NCBI GenBank assembly: GCA_031393795.1
Contig: JANMWE010000058.1
Location: forward strand, 1-17,512
Direction of reading: 5' to 3'
Source: CAMLHU01 sp031393795
Lineage (GTDB): Bacteria; Gemmatimonadota; Gemmatimonadetes; Gemmatimonadales; GWC2-71-9
Length of the DNA: 17,512 nucleotides
In this document: in pieces, positions 6,894 through 13,776 of the stretch
Numbering within the stretch: the stretch's first letter is position 1
Layout: the number at the start of each line of letters is the position of its first letter
Notes under the pieces: generated by a model
The model's input: only the letters and a program-made list of their open reading frames with translations
What the model was told of the DNA's origin: nothing
Databases searched by the model: none
Translations under genes and position numbers: made by a program

Positions 6894-8378
6894 GTGCTCA
6901 ACACTTCGGTCGTCGACACCGCGCCGCACAAACATTCGACCTCCTTCCTCGCCGTCATCGTCCCGCAACAGGGCACGTTGCCGGCGTCGCTCGTTCCACT
7001 CGACCAGTCCTCCGGAGGCGCGATCGCACGCGCCTATGCCGCAGGCGACATCACGGGGAAAAAGGACGAGGCCGTCCTCCTCTACCCGACGGGCCCTGCG
7101 ACCCGCATCCTGCTGGTCGGGACCGGGAAGGCGGGAGACCTTCGCCGCCAGCTCCGCCGTGCCGCGTCGGTCGCGGCCAAGCGTGCGCGGGTGGCGGGCG
7201 CCCCCAAGGGGGCGCTTTTCGTGGCCCCCGAAGCGCAGGGCACCCTGACCGCCGGCGACGTCGGGCAGGTGGCGGCGGAGGGACTCGGGTTCGGCGCGTG
7301 GCACTACGCGGACCTCAAGCAGCCCCCCGAGGATCCGAAGCCGAAGCTCGAGGCGTTCGAGATCCTCGCACCGACCGACACCGCGGCCGTCACGAAGGGT
7401 CACGCGCGCGGCGCGGCGGTGGCGGCGGGTCAGGCGGTGACGCGCGGGCTCCAGATATTGCCGGCGAACATGCTCCCGCCTCGCGTCCTCGCCGAACGGG
7501 CGCAGGAGATCGCCAAGCGGTACAGCTTCCCCATCACGGTCCTCGACCGCGCGGGGTGCGAGAAAGAGGGGATGGGGGCGATCATGGCGATCGCGAAGGG
7601 GAGCGTCGAGGAGCCCCGCTTCATCGCGATGGAGTACAAGGGGGGCGGTGACGCCGCACCCGTGGTGCTCATCGGCAAGGGGGTCACGTTCGACACCGGC
7701 GGCATCTCGATCAAGCCGGCGGCGAACATGGAAGACATGAAGTACGACATGTCCGGCGCGGCCGCGGTCCTGGGCGTCTTCGAGATGCTCGGGCGCGCCA
7801 AGCCGAAGCTCAACGTGATCGGCCTCATCCCCTCGGCCGAGAACATGCCGTCGGGGACCGCCGTGAAGCCCGGCGACGTGGTGAAGAGCCACCTCGGCAA
7901 GACCATCGAGGTCATCAACACCGACGCCGAAGGGCGGCTGCTCCTGGTGGACGCACTTTCCTGGGCCCGGCGCTACCAGCCGGCCGTCGTGGTCGATGCC
8001 GCGACCCTCACCGGTGCCGTGGTGATCGCCCTCGGCAACTCGGCCATCGGCCTCATGGGGAACGACGATGCGCTGGTCGAGGAGCTGCGGCAGGCCGGCG
8101 AACGTGCCGGCGAGCGCGCGTGGCCCCTCCCGCTCTGGGACGAGTATCGCGAACTCAACAAGAGCGACGTGGCCGACGTGAAGAACACCGGTGGACGTGC
8201 GGCAGGGAGCATCACCGCCGGGTGGTTCCTCAAGGAGTTCGCTGACGGGCTCAAGTGGGCCCATCTCGACATCGCAGGCACCGCCTACACCGAACGGGAG
8301 GACGCCGCGGCGGTGAAGGGCCCGACCGGGATGGCGGTGCGGCTCTGGGCGGAGTTCTTGTTCACACGGGCGGGGTGA
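6894..8378 (+). CDS. pepA: Leucyl aminopeptidase (M17 family, PepA-like)
   Basis: 494 residues from a GTG at 6894. This is the only reasonable start: no in-frame ATG occurs before residue 190 and the frame upstream reads through the tRNA. The protein is a cytosolic two-metal aminopeptidase removing N-terminal residues in peptide turnover. The C-terminal catalytic domain has GKGVTFDTGGISIKP at about 260-275 (metal-binding Lys and Asp) and the M17 signature NTDAEGRL at 342-349; the N-terminal domain is the usual less conserved regulatory half. Length is normal. No Shine-Dalgarno sequence is visible in the 21-nt gap after the tRNA. Its stop overlaps the next gene as TGATG. Confidence 0.95.
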   Translation: MLNTSVVDTAPHKHSTSFLAVIVPQQGTLPASLVPLDQSSGGAIARAYAAGDITGKKDEAVLLYPTGPATRILLVGTGKAGDLRRQLRRAASVAAKRARVAGAPKGALFVAPEAQGTLTAGDVGQVAAEGLGFGAWHYADLKQPPEDPKPKLEAFEILAPTDTAAVTKGHARGAAVAAGQAVTRGLQILPANMLPPRVLAERAQEIAKRYSFPITVLDRAGCEKEGMGAIMAIAKGSVEEPRFIAMEYKGGGDAAPVVLIGKGVTFDTGGISIKPAANMEDMKYDMSGAAAVLGVFEMLGRAKPKLNVIGLIPSAENMPSGTAVKPGDVVKSHLGKTIEVINTDAEGRLLLVDALSWARRYQPAVVVDAATLTGAVVIALGNSAIGLMGNDDALVEELRQAGERAGERAWPLPLWDEYRELNKSDVADVKNTGGRAAGSITAGWFLKEFADGLKWAHLDIAGTAYTEREDAAAVKGPTGMAVRLWAEFLFTRAG

Positions 8379-10252
8379 TGGGCGCAGGAAGTGCGAAATG
8401 CGAGGTGCGAAGTGCGGGCGGCAGGGATGCCGGGATCCGGTCCCTCGGACTTCGCACCTCGCACGTCGCGCTCTTGTTCACGTGGATGCTCCTCGCCTCA
8501 CCGGTCCACGCCCAGATCCCCACCAACCTCCCCGACACCACTCAGACCGATTCGGCCCGCGCCGATTCGCTCCGGAAGGATGCCACTGATCGCCTGCTCG
8601 CCGCGGATGCGCTGGCTCTGCGGCGCGTCCCGGTGCTCCCGCTGCTCGGGGGGGAGGGGCCACGGGCGGCCGGGGGCCGCATCGACCTCGACCGCCGGGC
8701 GATCGCGTGGCGCACCGCGCAGAACGTGGCGGACCTGCTGAGCGAGGTGCCCGGGGTCTATGTCTGGCGCGGCGGGTGGTTCGGCCGCTCGGCGTACGCC
8801 AATTATCGGGGGCGCGGCGCCACGGCGATCGACTGGGTGATCGACGGCGTCCCCTACCTGCCGATGGGCACGGACAGCGTCGGCGTCGATCCGTCGCTCT
8901 TCGCGCTGGCGCAGATCGACCGCGTCGAGATCGAACGGTGGCCGGGTGGTCTCCGCGTCCTTCTCTACACCGCGCAGCACGAGTGGCTCGCGCCGCGCTC
9001 GCGGGTCGGCATCGCCACCGGCGATGACAAACTCACGCGGTACCAGGGCAGCGTCGAGTATCGCTGGAAGCAGGGGCTGGGGTTGAGCGGTGCCGCGGAG
9101 TACTTCGACGCGCCGACCTCCACGGGCCTCAACACCGATGCCCGCGTGAGTTCAGGGGTCTTCAAGGCGCAGTTCGTCCCCCGGGCCGACCGCGGCGTTC
9201 AGGTGCAGTACCTCACCCAGGCGACCGATCGGAACCGCTTCGTGACCGAGGGGGATACGATCGGTGCCGGGCTCAAGGGCACCCGCACCGAATTACAGGC
9301 GCGCGCGTTTCTCCGGCGCGGCAGCGAGGCGAGCCACTTCCAGGCCGACGTCATCTACGCCCGCAGCCGGTGGAGCGGCGACAGCGCCGACCAGACGATG
9401 AGCGCCGAAGGGCTCATCCTCGGCCTCCGGCGACCCCGCTGGCGGGTCGGAAGTACCACCTGGATCCGCGACCGCTGGACCCCGCTGACCGTGCGGGGCG
9501 AGGCGGGATACGTGCCGTTCGACCGGGTATCGCTGAATGCGGAGGCGAACCACGAGTGGCACGACGGCGATCGCACCAGCGACTGGGTCGGTCTCCAGGG
9601 CGCGCTCGCGCTGCCGCTCGGGTTCGGTGCCGATGCCGCGCTCCGTCGCGGGCATCGGGTCATCGCCCCCACGCTGGCGACGGATACCGCCCAGGACCTC
9701 GATGAGGTGGAGCTCCGCGGTCACTGGCAGAGTTCACTCCTGACCCTCGAAGGGGGGTGGAGCCGGACCGGCTCCTTCGCGCCATACCGTTTCCAACCCT
9801 ACCTCAAGGTCGATTCGCTTCGAGCGCTCGGCCGCACCCAATGGGTGGAACTCGGGGCGACCTTCACCCCTCGCCCCTGGCTCCGGCTCGGCGGGTGGTA
9901 CAGCGATCCACAGGGGGCGGCCCCCGACGGACTCCCCCCGACGCACTCGGTGGTGACCGGGGAGATCCGCTCACGCTTCCTCCGGAAGTACCCGAGCGGG
10001 ATCTTCGAGCTCCGGCTCGCGGCCACGATGGAGACCTGGGGCCACGGCATCATCGGCACCGACGGGGCGGGGACCCCGATCCCGCTCCGGGGGGCCACCT
10101 TCTTCCGGATGGGGATCGCGATGAAGCTGGGCGGCTTCCAGTTCTACTGGGACCGGAGCAACACCCAAGGGACCCAGCTGACCTACGTCCCGGGGTTCAA
10201 GCTCCCGAATCTGGGGCAGACGTTCGGGATGCGGTGGGAGTTCACGAACTAG
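8378..10252 (+). CDS. TonB-dependent receptor plug-domain outer-membrane protein
   Basis: 624 residues from the ATG of the TGATG junction with pepA. A hydrophobic export segment (HVALLFTWMLLASPVHAQ) sits unusually far in, at about residues 32-49, because a repeat array occupies the n-region. A plug domain follows at about 110-200 (NVADLLSEVPGVYV...YRGRGATAIDWVIDGVPY...IDRVEIERWPG). The rest is a series of alternating, aromatic-ended strands typical of an outer-membrane beta barrel. It is short for a TonB receptor (often 700-1000 residues) and no TonB box is evident. The C-terminus is FGMRWEF plus TN; a barrel would normally end at the aromatic residue. The TAG stop coincides with the edge of the inverted-repeat unit. 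The transported substrate is unknown. Confidence 0.85.
   Translation: MGAGSAKCEVRSAGGRDAGIRSLGLRTSHVALLFTWMLLASPVHAQIPTNLPDTTQTDSARADSLRKDATDRLLAADALALRRVPVLPLLGGEGPRAAGGRIDLDRRAIAWRTAQNVADLLSEVPGVYVWRGGWFGRSAYANYRGRGATAIDWVIDGVPYLPMGTDSVGVDPSLFALAQIDRVEIERWPGGLRVLLYTAQHEWLAPRSRVGIATGDDKLTRYQGSVEYRWKQGLGLSGAAEYFDAPTSTGLNTDARVSSGVFKAQFVPRADRGVQVQYLTQATDRNRFVTEGDTIGAGLKGTRTELQARAFLRRGSEASHFQADVIYARSRWSGDSADQTMSAEGLILGLRRPRWRVGSTTWIRDRWTPLTVRGEAGYVPFDRVSLNAEANHEWHDGDRTSDWVGLQGALALPLGFGADAALRRGHRVIAPTLATDTAQDLDEVELRGHWQSSLLTLEGGWSRTGSFAPYRFQPYLKVDSLRALGRTQWVELGATFTPRPWLRLGGWYSDPQGAAPDGLPPTHSVVTGEIRSRFLRKYPSGIFELRLAATMETWGHGIIGTDGAGTPIPLRGATFFRMGIAMKLGGFQFYWDRSNTQGTQLTYVPGFKLPNLGQTFGMRWEFTN
8390..8463. 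repeat. Heptad array and 15-bp perfect hairpin in the receptor signal-peptide region
   Basis: Four 7-bp words (AGTGCGA, AATGCGA, GGTGCGA, AGTGCGG) occupy 8390-8417. Positions 8399-8413 are a perfect 15-bp reverse complement of 8449-8463, with a 35-nt loop. The element lies 10 nt after the start codon of the receptor gene and is translated (KCEVRSAG... and ...SLGLRTSH). Confidence 0.9.
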
Positions 10253-10283
10253 GCCACAGGCCTCGGGCTTCAGGCCTCAGGGG
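10251..10283 (+). repeat. Left inverted repeat of the four-helix-bundle unit (5 heptads)
   Basis: Heptads AGGCCAC, AGGCCTC, GGGCTTC, AGGCCTC, AGGGG. Bases 10251-10252 also form the end of the receptor TAG stop, and on the other strand the repeat encodes the last residues and stop (TPEA, TGA at 10270-10272) of the four-helix-bundle gene. It matches 16210-16242 in radA at 30 of the first 32 positions. Confidence 0.9.
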
Positions 10284-10656
10284 TCTCGGATGCTCGCCAG
10301 TTGGCGATCGCGCGCCGAAGCCCCCAAAGCAACTTTCCAACGTGGTCTGCGGTCTCCAACCCCGCCTTGATGTCGTCGATGGTCACCAGCTCGAGCCGGA
10401 CGGCCGTCTGCAGGTGGGTCTCGACTTCGCGAAGGGATCCAGCCGCGATCGAGCGATGATTCCGATAGCTTCCCACGCTGTAGCGGCCGTGTCCCTCCGC
10501 AATATTCGCGGGTACGGATGCGGCCGCCCTGCACAGTTGGTCCTCAAGCCAAGAGGCTCGTTTCGCGTGAATCGCCCGGGACACCCGATGGCACTCGGCC
10601 ACGAGGTCCATGGTCCGCTGCCAAGCCACCAGGTCTGTGTGCTTCTGCACCGTCAT
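10270..10656 (-). CDS. Four-helix-bundle protein, 23S rRNA intervening-sequence (S23/IVP) family
   Basis: 128 residues from the ATG at 10656. Family landmarks are clear: DLVAWQRTMDLVAECHRVSR at about 8-27, LEDQLCRAAASVPANIAEGHGRYSVGSYRNH at about 37-67, and IAAGSLREVETHLQTAVRLELV at about 70-91; a final helix follows. These small proteins pentamerise in solved relatives, are encoded in 23S rRNA intervening sequences, and are related to the accessory protein of diversity-generating retroelements. Their general role is not settled. Here no reverse transcriptase or rRNA is nearby. The gene is the only cargo between heptad inverted repeats, and its stop is inside one repeat. By hand count about 30 of 128 codons end in A or T, including ATT, GTA, AAA and TCT, which suggests acquisition. 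Confidence 0.9.
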   Translation of the reverse strand: MTVQKHTDLVAWQRTMDLVAECHRVSRAIHAKRASWLEDQLCRAAASVPANIAEGHGRYSVGSYRNHRSIAAGSLREVETHLQTAVRLELVTIDDIKAGLETADHVGKLLWGLRRAIANWRASETPEA

Positions 10657-10746
10657 TTGGAGCCGCTCTGAGGTCGTTCCCGCCGAATGTAGGGCCCTCG
10701 CCCCAGCCCTCCGTCACCCGATGAACGCGGCCTGTATCATTCCTCC

Positions 10747-10777
10747 CGAGGCCTGAGGCCCGAAGCCCGAGGCCTAG
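10747..10777 (-). repeat. Right inverted repeat of the four-helix-bundle unit (4 heptads)
   Basis: Read on the minus strand: AGGCCTC, GGGCTTC, GGGCCTC, AGGCCTC, with CTAGGCC at the outer end. It is the reverse complement of the left repeat apart from one base over 24 bp, and apart from one extra heptad at the left end. Confidence 0.9.
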
Positions 10778-10810
10778 CCCGTAAGTGCCGTTCCTGCTTA
10801 TATTTCCCAG
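10776..10810 (+). promoter_or_regulatory. Candidate promoter of the yicC-ispD operon
   Basis: A TATATT at 10799-10804 (5 of 6 matches to a -10 hexamer), with TG three bases before it, lies 24 nt upstream of the yicC ATG. No good -35 hexamer is visible. It lies just outside the right inverted repeat, so the unit would sit immediately upstream of the operon promoter. Confidence 0.35.
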
Positions 10811-10828
10811 TTCTCCACCACGGGGCCC

Positions 10829-11710
10829 ATGCCGCGCTCGATGACAGGTTTCGGCACTGCCGAAGGGGCGGTGAGTGGCGGTCGGCTGCGGGTCGAACTG
10901 AAGACCGTCAACCACCGCCATTTCAATCCGGCGCTCAAGCTGCCGGGTGAGCTGGCGGCGATCGAGGGCGATCTGCGCGAAGCGCTCCGCAAGGAGTTCG
11001 ACCGCGGGCACATCTCGGTGAGCGTCCGGTGGGCCGAGTGGACCCAGAAGGGCGCGACTCTGACGGTCGACCTTGATCGGGCGCGTGAGGTCTCCGACCG
11101 GCTCCGGGAACTCCGTGATGAGCTGGGCCTCACCGGTCAGGTCTCGCTCGAACTGGTGGCGCGGCAGTCGGGCGTGTTGACCGACGCGATCGCCGAGGCG
11201 GCACCGACGGCGGTGACCTGGGCCGAGTTCGAGCCGATCGTGACGAAGGCGGTGACCGAGTGCCAGGCGATGCGTCAGCGCGAAGGTGGCGCGCTCGCGG
11301 CCGAGTTGGAGCACCGGTTCGGGTTGCTGGAACGGGCGGTGACCGAGATCGAGCAGCTGGCGCCGCTCCGGGTGGTGCGCGAACGGGACCGGCTGCGTGC
11401 CGCGGTGGCGGAGCTCCTCGAGGGCCGCACGGTCGATGAACAGCGGCTGGCACAGGAACTCGCCTTCCTCGCCGAGAAGCTCGACATCACCGAGGAACTG
11501 GTCCGCTTCCGCACCCACCTTGCCGCTTGCCGGCAGGCGCTGGCCGCGGCGGCACCGGTGGGGAAGCAGCTCGGGTTCCTGGGGCAGGAATTGGGACGCG
11601 AGGTGAACACGATGGGTTCGAAGGCGAACGATGCCGGGATCGTGGCGCAGGTGGTCGCGATGAAGGGGGAGCTCGAGAAGGTCCGCGAGCAGGTCGAGAA
11701 CCTCGAGTGA
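10829..11710 (+). CDS. yicC: YicC-family endoribonuclease
   Basis: 293 residues starting MPRSMTGFG, the hallmark N-terminus of YicC proteins, followed by ELKTVNHRHFNPALKLP at about 22-38. The C-terminal DUF1732-type part ends with ELGREVNTMGSKANDAGIVAQVVAMKGELEKVREQVENLE. E. coli YicC has been reported as an endoribonuclease that promotes small-RNA decay. Length is normal. No clear Shine-Dalgarno sequence is present. It is the first gene of the operon and overlaps gmk by GTGA; the yicC-gmk-rpoZ-coaBC order is widespread in bacteria. Confidence 0.95.
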   Translation: MPRSMTGFGTAEGAVSGGRLRVELKTVNHRHFNPALKLPGELAAIEGDLREALRKEFDRGHISVSVRWAEWTQKGATLTVDLDRAREVSDRLRELRDELGLTGQVSLELVARQSGVLTDAIAEAAPTAVTWAEFEPIVTKAVTECQAMRQREGGALAAELEHRFGLLERAVTEIEQLAPLRVVRERDRLRAAVAELLEGRTVDEQRLAQELAFLAEKLDITEELVRFRTHLAACRQALAAAAPVGKQLGFLGQELGREVNTMGSKANDAGIVAQVVAMKGELEKVREQVENLE

Positions 11711-12351
11711 CGAATTTTCTCCTCGTGCTCTCGGCGCCGTCCGGCGGCGGCAAGACGACGCTCGCCAAGTCGCTCCTCGCGGCCCGACCCGACACCGCCT
11801 ATTCGGTCTCGGCGACGACCCGGGCGCCGCGCCAGGGAGAGGAGCACGGGAAGGCTTACTACTTTCTGACCCGGCTGGAGTTCGAACGGCGGGTGGCGGC
11901 GGGAGAGTTCCTGGAATGGGCCGAGTACGCGGGCAACCTGTACGGGACGCTCCGGAACGAGGTGGAGCGGATTTTCGCCGCCGGGAAGCACGCGGTGCTC
12001 GACATCGAGGTGAAGGGGGCGCGGAAGGTGCGCGCGAGCTTCCCGGAAGGGGTGCACGTCTTCGTCCTTCCGCCCTCCGCGGCCGTGTTGCTGGAGCGAC
12101 TGCAGGGACGGGGGGATCTCCCGCCGGACGTGGCGCGGCAACGGTTGCAGACGGCGGTGCAGGAGCTCTCGGCCGTGGGCGAGTATGACTACGTGGTGAT
12201 CAACGACCGCCTCGACCTGGCCACGGCGCAACTGGCCGCGGTGCTCGATGCGGAGGGGCTCCGGCCCCGGCGGCGCGGGCTGGCCGAGCTGGTGTATACG
12301 ATGCGACGGGAGCTGGCCATCGCGGCCGGCACCGAACTGGTGATGGAGTGA
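11707..12351 (+). CDS. gmk: Guanylate kinase
   Basis: 214 residues from the GTG that overlaps the yicC stop (GTGA). It phosphorylates GMP to GDP with ATP. The P-loop APSGGGKTTL is at about 9-18. The GMP-binding region follows with SVSATTRAPRQGEEHGKAYYF at about 35-55 and EWAEYAGNLYGT; then VLDIEVKGARKVR, and a lid region with LERLQGRGDLPPDVARQRL. The first Gly of the family's usual APSGAGKST is conserved. An upstream in-frame extension to 11527 overlaps yicC in another frame and is not coding. Confidence 0.96.
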   Translation: MTNFLLVLSAPSGGGKTTLAKSLLAARPDTAYSVSATTRAPRQGEEHGKAYYFLTRLEFERRVAAGEFLEWAEYAGNLYGTLRNEVERIFAAGKHAVLDIEVKGARKVRASFPEGVHVFVLPPSAAVLLERLQGRGDLPPDVARQRLQTAVQELSAVGEYDYVVINDRLDLATAQLAAVLDAEGLRPRRRGLAELVYTMRRELAIAAGTELVME

Positions 12352-12364
12352 CTCGAGGAGACCT

Positions 12365-12580
12365 ATGCGGATCTACACCCCCCAGGAAGTCGGCAGGCAG
12401 GCCGGTGACAAGTATCTCGGCGTGCTGGTGGCGGCCAAGTTCGCCCGCTACGCCAACGAGCTCCCCAAAGAGCGGTTGGCGGCGATGAAGGATGAGAAGC
12501 TCACCACCACTTCGCTCACTGCGCTGACGGACGGCGACCTCCAGTACAAGATCGTCCGCCGCCGCCGCTCCGAAAGGTGA
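12365..12580 (+). CDS. rpoZ: RNA polymerase omega subunit
   Basis: 71 residues. The position between gmk and coaBC is the standard one for rpoZ. The sequence has the expected small helical form with KYLGVLVAAKFARYANE at about 16-32, equivalent to the conserved RYxLV-x2-AaKRARQL region, and KLTTTSLTALTDGDLQYKIV near the end. It helps assemble and stabilise core RNA polymerase. A good GGAG lies 6 nt before the ATG. The sequence is divergent, so the call leans partly on context. The stop overlaps the coaBC start as GTGA. Confidence 0.88.
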   Translation: MRIYTPQEVGRQAGDKYLGVLVAAKFARYANELPKERLAAMKDEKLTTTSLTALTDGDLQYKIVRRRRSER

Positions 12581-13776
12581 ATTGGGCCGGCCGCCACGTC
12601 GTCCTCGGCGTGGCGGGCGGGATCGCAAGCTATAAGAGCTGCATCCTGGCCCGCCGGCTGGTGGAGGCGGGCGCGCGCGTCGATGTGGTCCTGACGCGCT
12701 CGGCCGCGGAGTTCGTGCGGCCGGTGACATTCGAAGGGTTGACCGGGCGCCGTGCCCTGAGCTCCCTCTGGGAGCCGGGTGCGGCGCTTCAGCATATCCG
12801 GCTGGCCCAGGAGGCCGACCTGATCATCGTCGCCCCGGCCACCGCCAATCTCGTCGCCCGGCTGGCGCAGGGGATCGCCGACGATCTTCTCTCGACCCTT
12901 CTCCTCGCCCGCACCGTGCCGCTCCTCCTCGCCCCGGCGATGAACGACGAGATGTACGCCAACGAGGCGACCCAGGCCAACCTCGCGACGCTTGCGCGCG
13001 CGGGCGTGGCGCTCGTAGGTCCCGAGGTGGGTGCCTTGGCCGAAGGGCCGAGCGAACGGCCCGGACGGATGAGCGAACCGGAGACGATCCTGGCCCACGC
13101 GGCGCGGCTGATGCGCCCGCGCGGGCGGCTCCGGGGAAAGATCGTGGTGGTGACCGCCGGACCCACCCGCGAGCCGATCGACCCGGTGCGGGTCGTGACC
13201 AATCGCTCGAGCGGCAAGATGGGCTACCGGCTGGCCGAAGCGGCGTGGGAGCGGGGGGCGGAGGTGATCCTGGTGAGCGGGCCGGTCGAACTCACTCCCC
13301 CGATCGGCGTGACGCTCACGAAGGTCGAGAGCACCGCCGACCTCGAGCGCGCGCTGCGCGAGGTGTTGCCGCGTGCCGACGTGCTCGTGATGGCCGCGGC
13401 CCCGGCCGATTACCGGCCCACCGACCCGTCGGGGATCAAGCGCCCGCGGAACGATGGCGCGCTGGCCCTCCCGCTCGAACCGACCGTCGACATCCTGGGG
13501 ACCACCAAGGCGCTCCGGAAGGTGGGGAGCGTGATCGTCGGCTTCGCGTTGGAGACCGGGGACGCGGTGTCCAAGGGGAAGGCGAAGCTGGAGCGGAAGG
13601 ACCTGGACCTGATCGTGGTGAACGATGCACTCGAGCCGGGCGCCGGATTCGAGGTCGACACCAACCGGGTGGCGATCCTCGACCGCGAAGGAGGCGCCCA
13701 GATGGTGCCGCTCGCCAGCAAGCGGGAAGTGGCCGACAAGATCCTGGATGCCGTGGAAGCGCGCCTCGGTGGATGA
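12577..13776 (+). CDS. coaBC: Bifunctional phosphopantothenoylcysteine decarboxylase / phosphopantothenate-cysteine ligase
   Basis: 399 residues from the GTG overlapping the rpoZ stop. Two coenzyme A synthesis steps are fused. The N-terminal flavoprotein (CoaC, about 1-185) has GVAGGIASYKS, the catalytic His in LQHIRLAQEADLIIVAPATANL, and PAMNDEMY (usual PAMNxxMW). The C-terminal ligase (CoaB, from about 188) has VVVTAGPTREPIDPVRVVTN, RSSGKMGYRLAEAA, MAAAPADYRP, IKR and ALETGD. Oddity: the substrate-clamp segment, usually xACGxxGxGRM with a catalytic Cys, reads LAEGPSERPGRM here, with Glu in place of Cys. Length is normal. Confidence 0.95.
   Translation: MNWAGRHVVLGVAGGIASYKSCILARRLVEAGARVDVVLTRSAAEFVRPVTFEGLTGRRALSSLWEPGAALQHIRLAQEADLIIVAPATANLVARLAQGIADDLLSTLLLARTVPLLLAPAMNDEMYANEATQANLATLARAGVALVGPEVGALAEGPSERPGRMSEPETILAHAARLMRPRGRLRGKIVVVTAGPTREPIDPVRVVTNRSSGKMGYRLAEAAWERGAEVILVSGPVELTPPIGVTLTKVESTADLERALREVLPRADVLVMAAAPADYRPTDPSGIKRPRNDGALALPLEPTVDILGTTKALRKVGSVIVGFALETGDAVSKGKAKLERKDLDLIVVNDALEPGAGFEVDTNRVAILDREGGAQMVPLASKREVADKILDAVEARLGG

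Larger units (their letters stand above)
10249..10777. mobile_element. Inverted-repeat-bounded unit carrying a four-helix-bundle (S23/IVP-type) gene
   Basis: A 529-bp unit with CTAGGCC at its left end and GGCCTAG at its right end. Just inside are 24-bp inverted repeats (10258-10281 and 10752-10775, 23 of 24 matching) made of AGGCCTC-type heptads. Between them is a single gene, on the opposite strand to its neighbours, plus about 95 bp upstream of it in which I see nothing clear. The layout matches 23S rRNA intervening sequences, where an S23 ORF lies in the loop of a long stem, but this copy is between protein genes. Transposition is inferred; no target-site duplication was identified. Confidence 0.65.

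Noticed and set aside
6888..8264. 458-codon minus-strand frame opposite pepA
   Set aside because: Antisense shadow; pepA carries complete M17 motifs.
10249..10777. Diversity-generating retroelement accessory (Avd) locus
   Set aside because: The four-helix-bundle protein is related to Avd, but no reverse transcriptase, template repeat or variable repeat is seen in the window.
10249..10777. Intervening sequence within a 23S rRNA gene
   Set aside because: The flanks are the end of a receptor gene and the start of yicC; there is no rRNA sequence.
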